Positions 1 through 6,990 of a stretch of 9,541 nucleotides of DNA are shown here, one piece after another. The position numbers and the translations under genes are program-made. The notes under the pieces are model-generated. The model was not told where the DNA came from. It worked only from the letters and a program-made list of their open reading frames with translations, and made no database searches. Origin of the DNA: a bacterium (GTDB lineage Bacteria > Bacillota > Bacilli > Lactobacillales > Streptococcaceae); NCBI GenBank assembly GCA_905221095.1, contig CAJNBV010000021.1, positions 1 through 9,541 on the forward strand, read 5' to 3'. Each line of letters starts with the position of its first letter. Within the stretch, counting starts at the first letter, position 1.

Positions 1-3000
1 AAAGTAGACACACCTACATTAACAGGCTATGTAGCAGACAAAGCTTCAGTAGATAAAGTGGAAACAAATGAAAATTCGACAGGATTAGATCAAAAAGTAG
101 TTTATACTAAACTAGGAAGTTGGATACCGAATAAACCAGGAGGAGAAACACCAACTCCAATTCCGTATCCAAACCATCCAACAGATCCAACTAAGCCTGG
201 AGAACCAACGGATCCAAATGTACCAGTAATTCCATATGTACCAGGATATACACCAAGTGTAGGAGGAACACCGTTAGTACCAAAAGTACCAAATGATCCA
301 ACACAAGGATACATTCCACCAGCGGTACCAACAACACCTGGAACAAACACAGATATTACGTATGTGGCAGATCCGCAAAAAGCTGTAGTGAAAGTATTCA
401 ATACAACAACAGGAAAAGAGGTAGAAATACCAGCTGAGAAAGTAAGTATTGATAACGGAACAACAGATTCAGCAATTCCAACTGATTCAGTAACAGCTAA
501 GATTGCAGACTTAGAAAAACGTGGATATGTAGTTGAAAATAAAGACTTGTTAAATAATCAAAAATTTGATAAAGAAAAAGATCCAGAAACAGGAGATCCA
601 ACGCAAGTCTTCAACTTGAAAGTACATGAAAAAGTGGTAGAAGTAACAGAACCACCAACACCAAATACACCGGTGGATCCAAATGTACCAGTAGAGCCAG
701 ATAAACCTGTTGACCCAACAATACCAAAATGGCCAGCAGAAGGACTAAAAGAATCTGATCTTAAAAAAGAAGTAACAAGAACAATTACTTACGTTAAGAA
801 AGAAACTGCAGATGGAAAAGAAGAGCCAAGTGGAAAAGACCCAGTAACACAAACAGCTCATTTCACTAGAAAAGCAAGCTATAATGTAGTTACAGGAAAA
901 ATCACATACGGAAATTGGGAAAGTGCGGACAAAGAATTAGCAAAAGTAGACACACCTACATTAACAGGCTATGTAGCAGACAAAGCTTCAGTAGATAAAG
1001 TGGAAACAAATGAAAATTCAACAGGATTAGATCAAAAAGTAGTTTATACGAAGTTAGGATCATGGGTACCAAAAGTGCCAGGTGAAGAAACACCAACGCC
1101 ACTGCCATATCCAAACCATCCAACAGATCCAACGAAACCTGGAGATCCAACGGACCCTAATACACCAAATGTACCAGTGATTCCATATGTACCAGGATAT
1201 ACACCGAAGATTGGTGAAACACCGTTACAACCAAAAGTGCCAAATGATCCAACACAAGGATACATTCCACCAGCGGTACCAACAGAACCTGGAACAAACA
1301 CAGATATTACGTATGTGGCAGATCCGCAAAAAGCTGTAGTGAAAGTATTCAATACAACAACAGGAACAGAGGTAGAATTACCAGAAGAGAAAGTAAGTAT
1401 TGATAACGGAACAACCGATGCAGTAATTCCAACAACATCTTTAGAAGATAAGATTGCAGACCTAGAAAAACGTGGATATGTAGTTGAGAATAAAGACTTG
1501 TTAAAAGATCAAAAATTCGATAAAGAAAAAGATCCAGAAACAGGAGATCCAACACAAGTCTTCAACTTGAAAGTACATGAAAAAGTGGTAGAAGTAACAG
1601 AACCACCAACACCAAATACACCGGTGGATCCAAATGTACCAGTAGAGCCAGATAAACCTGTTGACCCAACAATACCAAAATGGCCAGCAGAAGGACTAAA
1701 AGAATCTGATCTTAAAAAAGAAGTAACAAGAACAATTACTTACGTTAAGAAAGAAACTGCAGATGGAAAAGAAGAGCCAAGTGGAAAAGACCCAGTAACA
1801 CAAACAGCTCATTTTACAAGAAAAGCAAGCTATAATGTAGTTACAGGAAAAATCACATACGGAAATTGGGAAAGCGCGGATAAAGAATTAGCAAAAGTAG
1901 ACACACCTACATTAACAGGCTATGTAGCAGACAAAGCTTCAGTAGATAAAGTGGAAACAAATGAAAATTCAACAGGATTAGATCAAAAAGTAGTTTATAC
2001 TAAACTAGGAAGTTGGGTACCAAGATTACCAGAAGGTGTAACACCACCAGAAGGAACGAATTTCGATCCAAAACCATATCCAAACCATCCAACAGATCCA
2101 ACGAAACCTGGAGATCCAACGGACCCTAATACACCAAATGTACCAGTGATTCCATATGTACCAGGATATACACCGAAGATTGGTGAAACACCGTTACAAC
2201 CAAAAGTGCCAAATGATCCAACACAAGGATACATTCCACCAGCGGTACCAACAGAACCTGGAACAAACACGGATATTACGTATGTGGCAGATCCGCAAAA
2301 AGCTGTAGTGAAAGTATTCAATACAACAACAGGAACAGAGGTAGAATTACCAGCTGAGAAAGTAAGTATTGATAATGGAACAACCGATGCAGTAATTCCA
2401 ACAACAGACCTAAATACTAAGATTGCAGACTTAGAAAAACGTGGATATGTAGTTGAAAATAAAGACTTGTTAAATAATCAAAAATTTGATAAAGAAAAAG
2501 ATCCAGAAACAGGAGATCCAACGCAAGTCTTCAAATTACTAGTTAAGGAACGTACAGTAACAGTAACAGAGCCGAAAAATCCAAATGACCCAGTTGATCC
2601 AGATAAACCAGAAGGACCAAAATGGCCAGAAACAGGATTAGCAAAATCTGACTTAGAAAAAGAAGTGAAACGTACAATTACTTATGTTAAGAAAGAAACT
2701 GCAGATGGACCTGAAATTGAAAATGCAAAACCAACTAAAGAACAAACAGCCCACTTCAAACGTAGTGCAACATACAACTTAGTAACAAAAGTAGTAACAC
2801 CAGGAAATTGGGAAAGTACTGACAAAGAATTAGCAAAAGTAGACACACCTACATTAACAGGCTATGTAGCAGACAAAGCTTCAGTAGATAAAGTGGAAAC
2901 AAATGCAGATTCAACAGGATTAGATCAAAAAGTAGTTTATACTAAGTTAGGATCATGGGTACCAAAAGTGCCAGGTGAAGAAACACCAACGCCACTGCCA

Positions 3001-3819
3001 TATCCAAACCATCTAACAGATCCAACGAAACCTGGAGATCCAACGGATCCTAATACACCAAATGTACCAGTGATTCCATATGTACCAGGATACACACCGA
3101 AAATTGGTGAAACACCGTTACAACCAAAAGTGCCAAATGATCCAACACAAGGATACATTCCACCAGCGGTACCAACAGAACCTGGAACAAACACGGATAT
3201 TACGTATGTGGCAGATCCGCAAAAAGCTGTAGTGAAAGTATTCAATACAACAACAGGAAAAGAGGTAGAAATACCAGCTGAGAAAGTAAGTATTGATAAC
3301 GGAACAACAGATTCAGCAATTCCAACAAAATCTTTAGAAGATAAGATTGCAGACCTAGAAAAACGTGGATATGTAGTTGAGAATAAAGACTTGTTGAAAG
3401 ATCAAAAATTCGATAAAGAAAAAGATCCAACAGATGGAGATCCAACGCAAGTATTCAAATTGAAAGTACATGAAAAACTTGTGCCGGTGACACCGCCAAC
3501 AGACGACAAACCAATTACACCTGGAACACCAATCGATCCAGATACACCAGTAGATCCAAATAATCCAAATGATCCAACGATTCCAAGATGGACAGAGGAC
3601 TTAATCAAGAAATTAGAAACAACTAAACACGTTACTCGTACAATTTCTTACGTTGACGAAAAAGGTAACAAAGTTGAGTACACAGACAAAGATGGAAACA
3701 AATCTACAGCTGATGTAACAGACAAAGTTACATTTACACGTGAAGCTAAGATTAACGTAGTAACAGGTGAAATTACGTATGGAGACTGGAAAGCAGTTGA
3801 TGGAGACGATACATTTGAT
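1..3819 (+). repeat. Four near-identical tandem Mub units (U0-U3), about 314-328 residues each
   Basis: Units are counted from the AAAGTAGACACACCT anchor, at 1, 943, 1894 and 2836. The next, diverged anchor is at 3820. Lengths are 942, 951, 942 and 984 bases, all multiples of three. Each unit holds a B2 tail, a Pro-rich linker, a MucBP-like module, a second linker and the front of the next B2. Long stretches match base for base, including third codon positions, so the copies have been duplicated or homogenised recently. The copies are not equally related along their length, which makes each unit a mosaic. The array may extend upstream of the window, because base 1 is already inside a repeat. 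Confidence 0.93.
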
Positions 3820-6753
3820 AAAGTATCATCACCAGTGGTTAAAGGTTACATCTTAAAAGACGCTAACCAAAAAGAAGTCGCATCAGCAACTGTTAAATCA
3901 GATTCAAAAGATGAAACAATCACGGTGACTTACACTAAAGTAGGTTCATATGTACCAAAAGTACCAGAAGGAGTAACTCCACCAAGTCCAACACCGTATG
4001 ACAACGATCCACAGGATCCAAGTAAAGTGGTAACACCAAACCCAGAAAAACCACAAGATCCAAACGATCCAAACAGTCCGAAAGTACCAGTACTTCCGCA
4101 AGTACCAGGACATACTCCGGTAATACCAAAAGACCCAACAAAACCAGTGAGTCCAGAAAACCCACTAGTACCGTTGACACCGGTGGATCCAAATCATCCA
4201 GAAAAAGGATATAATGTACCACCAGTACCAACAACACCAGGTCAAGATACGCCAATCGAGTATGTAAAAGACGGACAACAACGTGCAATTACAAGCTTTG
4301 TAGATCCAAGTGGAAATGAAATCGAGCCACCAGTAACAGATACAGGCGATTCAAACACACCACTTACAAAAGACGGTGAAGTAGCCAAGACAATTGCGAA
4401 GTTGAAAGCACAAGGATATGACGTTGTAAGTAATAATTATCCATCTAAAGGAACATTTGACAATGATCCTAAGGTTGATCAATACTACAAGGTGACACTA
4501 GTGCCACACGTTGAGCCAGTGAAACCATTTGATCCAACTCAACCGAAAAATGAAGATAATCCAAAACCGGAGCCAGGAAAACCAATTGATCCTAATAATC
4601 CGGAAGGACCAAAATGGACGGAAGAGTTAATCAAGCAACTAGTTACTAAGAAAGAAGTTTCGCGTACAATCACTTATGTTGATGAAGATGGAAATCGAAT
4701 TACTTATACTGCTAATGGTAAAGAAACAACATCACCAGTCATTAACAAAGCAACATTTACTCGTGGAGCTAAGGTGAATGCTGTAACAGGCGAAGTGACT
4801 CATGATTCAACATGGGTTGCTAAGGGAGAGAATTTTGAAAAAGTAACATCTCCAGTAGTACCTGGTTACATCCTAAAAGATACTAACCAAAAAGAAGTCG
4901 CTTCTGAAACAGTTGATCAAAATACTAAAGATAAAGCTATCGAAGTAGTTTACAAAAAACTTGGTTCATGGGTGCCAAGAATTCCAGAAGGAGTAACACC
5001 TCCAACTGGAACTGATTTAACACCTAAACCATATCCAAATGATCCTACAGATCCGACGAAACCAGGAACTGATAAGCCGAAAGTACCTACAATCCCAGGA
5101 TATACACCAATGGTGCCAACAGACCCAACGAAACCAGTGAGTCCAACGAACCCACTGAAACCGTTAGATCCAACTCCAAACGGTGGATATGAAGTGCCGA
5201 ATATACCAACAGATCCATCTAAGGATATTCCAATCACGTATGTAAAAGATGGCCAAAAAGTTATCGTGAACTTTGTAGACGATAAAGGGAATGTAGTAGC
5301 GCCGACTATTTTAGAATCTGGTAACTCAGGTGAGAAATTCACACAAGCTGGATTAGTATCTTCAACAATTGAAGAGCTAAAAGCTAAAGGTTATACAGTA
5401 GAGTCAAGCACTTATCCAGAAGAAAAAGATAGAATTTTCGATAAGGATAGTAGTGTAGATCAAATCTACACAGTCACAGTCAAACCAAATCCAGATACAC
5501 CTAAACAAAAAGCTATCATCAAGTTTGTTGTCGTAGGTGAAGATGGAAAAGAAACTGAACTTGTAACTTCAAGAATCACTACTACAGGTATTACAGGACA
5601 AACAATCCCAACAAATGCCTTCAACGAAGAATTGAAGAAACTAACTGGGGACCCAACTACTAATGGTGATTACGAAGTGGTAGAAAATCCACTGAAAGAT
5701 GGAGCAACATTTGACAAAGTAAAAGATGAAGAAGGAAAAGATCCGTCTCAAGTCTTTACTGTGAAATTGCGTCAAATCAACGTTATTCCACCAACACCAA
5801 GAATTGTGGAACGTTCAGGTGGAAATACTGTAGAAGTTTCAGTGCCAAATAAAGATGCGGATACATTATTTATTACATTTACAAAACGAAATAGTACTGA
5901 AAAAGAAACTATCGTTACGAAGAAAGATAAAGATGGTACATGGAAGATTGAAAAAGCTCCAAAAGGAGTTACAATCAATCCAACAAATGGTCTTGTTTAT
6001 ATTCCAGGTAAGCAAGTTCAACCGAAGACATGGGTAGAAACGCAAACAAAACATAAATACAAACTAAGTAAGATTGTTAGAGTCATGCCGAATATCCTTG
6101 ACTTAAAAGAATTTGTTGGAACTACGGAATGGATTGACGTAAATGGAAAAGTATTGAAACCTCTTGAAAAAGGTGTTCATGAGAAAGAAAAATTTGATAA
6201 TTACGTTTGGTTAGAAAGTATCCTTGAAGGAGATAAAATTATACACATCTACTTTAATGGAACACCATCAGTAGACAAACCAGAATACAAGATTACAGTA
6301 TGGTTTGATAAAGATGGTAATCCAATTAAACCAGACCAACCAGGTACTCATGAAGCAGGAAATATTCCTGGATATAGATTGATTACGACTACAACGAAAG
6401 ATGGTGTAACGATTCATAGATTTGAAAAGATACCGCCAGTTCTTCCTGATGAGCCAATTCCAGGTAGACCTGAGGAGCCAAGACCACAACCAAATCCAGA
6501 GCATCCAAATGTTCCGACACCAAGTCCAGAACTACCGAACCAAGAGACTCCAATACCAGAACCAGATACTCCAAGTCCTGAAACTCCAGTGAATCCAGAC
6601 CCAGAAGTTCCGACTTACGAGACAGGTAAGAGAGAGGAGTTGCCAAATACAGGTACCAAAGCCAATGCTGGCTTAGCTGGTGCAGGTCTCTTGACCTTGT
6701 TAGCTGGTCTAGGACTAGGATTCTTCAAGAAAAAAGAAGATGAATCCGAATAA
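1..6753 (+). CDS. Giant LPXTG-anchored mucus-binding (Mub-like) surface adhesin, 5' partial
   Basis: The reading frame is open from base 1, so the N-terminus, signal peptide and any head domain lie upstream; the GTG at 58 is an internal Val codon. The visible 2250 residues start in the tail of a Mub B2-like module. MucBP-like modules follow at about 367-651, 1318-1602, 2287-2571, 3211-3492, 4267-4518, 5245-5490 and 5503-5787. They alternate with five complete B2-like modules at 727-1053, 1678-2004, 2620-2946, 3586-3939 and 4612-4959, recognised by a TRTITYV opening, a TGxxTxGxW centre and a PxxxGY end. Pro-rich linkers such as DPTKPGDPTDPN separate them. The C-terminus carries an Ig-like module, two W-x-D repeats, a Pro-rich wall segment, LPNTG at residues 2214-2218, a hydrophobic helix and a KKKEDESE tail. 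Family knowledge suggests sortase A anchoring and mucin or glycan binding; the ligand here is inferred. Repeat type and anchor are clear, genus and ligand are not. Confidence 0.93.
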   Translation, partial: KVDTPTLTGYVADKASVDKVETNENSTGLDQKVVYTKLGSWIPNKPGGETPTPIPYPNHPTDPTKPGEPTDPNVPVIPYVPGYTPSVGGTPLVPKVPNDPTQGYIPPAVPTTPGTNTDITYVADPQKAVVKVFNTTTGKEVEIPAEKVSIDNGTTDSAIPTDSVTAKIADLEKRGYVVENKDLLNNQKFDKEKDPETGDPTQVFNLKVHEKVVEVTEPPTPNTPVDPNVPVEPDKPVDPTIPKWPAEGLKESDLKKEVTRTITYVKKETADGKEEPSGKDPVTQTAHFTRKASYNVVTGKITYGNWESADKELAKVDTPTLTGYVADKASVDKVETNENSTGLDQKVVYTKLGSWVPKVPGEETPTPLPYPNHPTDPTKPGDPTDPNTPNVPVIPYVPGYTPKIGETPLQPKVPNDPTQGYIPPAVPTEPGTNTDITYVADPQKAVVKVFNTTTGTEVELPEEKVSIDNGTTDAVIPTTSLEDKIADLEKRGYVVENKDLLKDQKFDKEKDPETGDPTQVFNLKVHEKVVEVTEPPTPNTPVDPNVPVEPDKPVDPTIPKWPAEGLKESDLKKEVTRTITYVKKETADGKEEPSGKDPVTQTAHFTRKASYNVVTGKITYGNWESADKELAKVDTPTLTGYVADKASVDKVETNENSTGLDQKVVYTKLGSWVPRLPEGVTPPEGTNFDPKPYPNHPTDPTKPGDPTDPNTPNVPVIPYVPGYTPKIGETPLQPKVPNDPTQGYIPPAVPTEPGTNTDITYVADPQKAVVKVFNTTTGTEVELPAEKVSIDNGTTDAVIPTTDLNTKIADLEKRGYVVENKDLLNNQKFDKEKDPETGDPTQVFKLLVKERTVTVTEPKNPNDPVDPDKPEGPKWPETGLAKSDLEKEVKRTITYVKKETADGPEIENAKPTKEQTAHFKRSATYNLVTKVVTPGNWESTDKELAKVDTPTLTGYVADKASVDKVETNADSTGLDQKVVYTKLGSWVPKVPGEETPTPLPYPNHLTDPTKPGDPTDPNTPNVPVIPYVPGYTPKIGETPLQPKVPNDPTQGYIPPAVPTEPGTNTDITYVADPQKAVVKVFNTTTGKEVEIPAEKVSIDNGTTDSAIPTKSLEDKIADLEKRGYVVENKDLLKDQKFDKEKDPTDGDPTQVFKLKVHEKLVPVTPPTDDKPITPGTPIDPDTPVDPNNPNDPTIPRWTEDLIKKLETTKHVTRTISYVDEKGNKVEYTDKDGNKSTADVTDKVTFTREAKINVVTGEITYGDWKAVDGDDTFDKVSSPVVKGYILKDANQKEVASATVKSDSKDETITVTYTKVGSYVPKVPEGVTPPSPTPYDNDPQDPSKVVTPNPEKPQDPNDPNSPKVPVLPQVPGHTPVIPKDPTKPVSPENPLVPLTPVDPNHPEKGYNVPPVPTTPGQDTPIEYVKDGQQRAITSFVDPSGNEIEPPVTDTGDSNTPLTKDGEVAKTIAKLKAQGYDVVSNNYPSKGTFDNDPKVDQYYKVTLVPHVEPVKPFDPTQPKNEDNPKPEPGKPIDPNNPEGPKWTEELIKQLVTKKEVSRTITYVDEDGNRITYTANGKETTSPVINKATFTRGAKVNAVTGEVTHDSTWVAKGENFEKVTSPVVPGYILKDTNQKEVASETVDQNTKDKAIEVVYKKLGSWVPRIPEGVTPPTGTDLTPKPYPNDPTDPTKPGTDKPKVPTIPGYTPMVPTDPTKPVSPTNPLKPLDPTPNGGYEVPNIPTDPSKDIPITYVKDGQKVIVNFVDDKGNVVAPTILESGNSGEKFTQAGLVSSTIEELKAKGYTVESSTYPEEKDRIFDKDSSVDQIYTVTVKPNPDTPKQKAIIKFVVVGEDGKETELVTSRITTTGITGQTIPTNAFNEELKKLTGDPTTNGDYEVVENPLKDGATFDKVKDEEGKDPSQVFTVKLRQINVIPPTPRIVERSGGNTVEVSVPNKDADTLFITFTKRNSTEKETIVTKKDKDGTWKIEKAPKGVTINPTNGLVYIPGKQVQPKTWVETQTKHKYKLSKIVRVMPNILDLKEFVGTTEWIDVNGKVLKPLEKGVHEKEKFDNYVWLESILEGDKIIHIYFNGTPSVDKPEYKITVWFDKDGNPIKPDQPGTHEAGNIPGYRLITTTTKDGVTIHRFEKIPPVLPDEPIPGRPEEPRPQPNPEHPNVPTPSPELPNQETPIPEPDTPSPETPVNPDPEVPTYETGKREELPNTGTKANAGLAGAGLLTLLAGLGLGFFKKKEDESE
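3820..5490 (+). repeat. Diverged C-proximal Mub units
   Basis: One full unit (3820-4839, 340 residues) and a following partial unit keep the same order: B2 tail, linker and MucBP-like module. They have lost the DNA-level identity of the upstream copies. The anchor becomes KVSSPVVKGYILKD and then KVTSPVVPGYILKD. The MucBP-like modules open with YVKDGQ instead of YVADPQ. Between themselves the two units share motifs such as DPTKPVSPxNPL, but with many silent and amino-acid changes. They look like older copies outside the zone of recent duplication. Confidence 0.85.
5503..5787 (+). other. Last MucBP-like module
   Basis: The module opens with KQKAIIKFVV, which parallels QKAVVKVFN in the upstream modules. 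It keeps the later GATFDKVKDEEGKDPSQVF stretch that aligns with KFDKEKDPETGDPTQVF of units U0-U2. It directly follows another MucBP-like module (5245-5490) with only a few linker residues and no B2 module between them, so the alternation of the array ends here. The family assignment rests on internal similarity to the other modules. Confidence 0.7.
5797..6087 (+). other. Ig-like module before the wall-spanning region
   Basis: About 97 residues. The order is a VEVSVPNKDADTLFITFTK strand pair, then DKDGTWKIEKAP, then a TINPTNGLVYIPG turn. This pattern resembles bacterial Ig-like domains of streptococcal and staphylococcal wall-anchored proteins, where DGSW and a DPxTGxxxIP-type turn recur. The assignment is by pattern only. 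It occurs once in the window and probably acts as a rigid spacer near the wall. Confidence 0.5.
6109..6432 (+). repeat. Two degenerate W-x-D repeats of about 50 residues
   Basis: The first copy (6109-6261) has TEWIDVNGKVLKPLEKGVHE and the second (6286-6432) has TVWFDKDGNPIKPDQPGTHE. Shared features are an aromatic-Asp pair, a DxxGxxxKP turn, a G-x-H-E motif, a GY or NY aromatic pair and a closing strand with an IHxF or IHIYF core. Similar short modules occur just before the wall-spanning segment of many streptococcal surface proteins. No certain family name can be given from the sequence alone. Confidence 0.6.
6433..6639 (+). other. Pro-rich wall-spanning segment
   Basis: This stretch of about 69 residues is dominated by Pro, Glu, Asn and Thr, with irregular PxP and PEP motifs such as RPEEPRPQPNPEHPNVP. 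It has no hydrophobic core. Its place between the last folded repeat and LPNTG is that of a peptidoglycan-crossing segment. Unlike the second gene's Pro-rich tail, it is not a perfect DNA repeat. Confidence 0.8.
6640..6750 (+). other. LPXTG cell-wall sorting signal
   Basis: LPNTG is encoded at 6640-6654. It is followed by a Gly/Ala/Leu-rich helix of about 20 residues (about 6673-6726) and the tail FFKKKEDESE, with the TAA stop at 6751-6753. This is a complete class A sortase substrate signal; cleavage is expected between Thr and Gly. Codons such as GCC, CTC and ACC occur here but are rare in the repeat array, so this end appears older than the homogenised repeats. Confidence 0.96.
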
Positions 6754-6773
6754 TATAGAAAATGTTGCTTCCT

Positions 6774-6806
6774 GCCAAAAGTTGGATGAATGATCCGACT
6801 TTTGGC
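6774..6806 (+). terminator. Strong 13-bp hairpin 21 bases after the stop, no U-tract
   Basis: The arm GCCAAAAGTTGGA pairs with TCCGACTTTTGGC around the 7-base loop TGAATGA, with one U-G pair. The flanks can extend the stem: GTTG at 6764-6767 pairs with CAAC at 6814-6817, with imperfect pairing between. The downstream side reads TTGGAGTC, so the T-run of a classical intrinsic terminator is missing. It may be an inefficient terminator, an mRNA 3'-end stabiliser or a processing site between the two genes. Confidence 0.6.
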
Positions 6807-6827
6807 TTGGAGTCAACAATCTATAAA
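6801..6827 (+). promoter_or_regulatory. Weak candidate promoter for the second gene
   Basis: TATAAA at 6822-6827 could be a -10 box, with TTTGGC at 6801-6806 as a poor -35 box 15 bases upstream. The -35 box overlaps the 3' arm of the hairpin. A second TATAAAAT at 6838-6845 has no suitable -35 and crowds the ribosome binding site. A start here would give a leader of roughly 20 bases. The alternative is read-through from the upstream gene. Confidence 0.25.
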
Positions 6828-6846
6828 CTAACATAAATATAAAATT

Positions 6847-6850
6847 GAGG
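6847..6850 (+). promoter_or_regulatory. Ribosome binding site for the G5 surface protein
   Basis: GAGG, within TTGAGGAAAAT, lies 5 bases before the ATG at 6856. The spacing is slightly short but acceptable. It supports this ATG as the start, which also gives a complete signal peptide. Confidence 0.75.
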
Positions 6851-6855
6851 AAAAT

Positions 6856-6990
6856 ATGTCAAGACAATCAACTAAGAATAAAAAATATGCCTTACGCAAA
6901 ATCGGAAAAGTTTTCGGTTCCTGTGTAGTGGCGACTGTCATTACCCTAGCTGGTGCTGCGATTATGGCACCAAGTGTTACAGTTTATGCT
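6856..6990 (+). other. Signal peptide, YSIRK-like
   Basis: The basic N-region MSRQSTKNKKYALRK is followed by a hydrophobic core (about residues 19-38) and the cleavage-like site VYA|S after residue 45. YALRK, with Gly 2 and Ser 7 residues further on, partly matches the YSIRK-G/S motif that directs wall proteins to the septum in streptococci and staphylococci. The Gly spacing differs from the consensus, so septal targeting is uncertain. Confidence 0.85.

Noticed and set aside
58..60. GTG as the start codon of the first gene
   Set aside because: The frame is open and in-repeat from base 1. The same GTG with the same surroundings occurs as an internal codon in each later unit, and no signal peptide follows it.
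102..3608. Series of antisense open frames of about 64-108 codons repeated along the first gene
   Set aside because: They recur at the same place in each Mub unit and follow the codon bias of the + strand gene (Pro CCA and Thr ACA give few antisense stops). They lack ribosome binding sites and are Gly/Val/Phe low-complexity shadows.
3935..5342. Antisense open frames of 117 and 130 codons
   Set aside because: They are Leu/Val-rich or Gly/Phe/Val-rich mirrors of the Pro-rich linkers, with no start context and no recognisable domain; the + strand frame is unbroken and clearly coding.
5855..6054. Small open frames on both strands over the Ig-like module
   Set aside because: They lie fully inside the coding frame of the large adhesin, have no ribosome binding site and show basic low-complexity content.
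6838..6845. TATAAAAT as the main -10 box of the second gene
   Set aside because: Transcription from it would start at or after the ribosome binding site, and no -35-like sequence lies 15-18 bases upstream.
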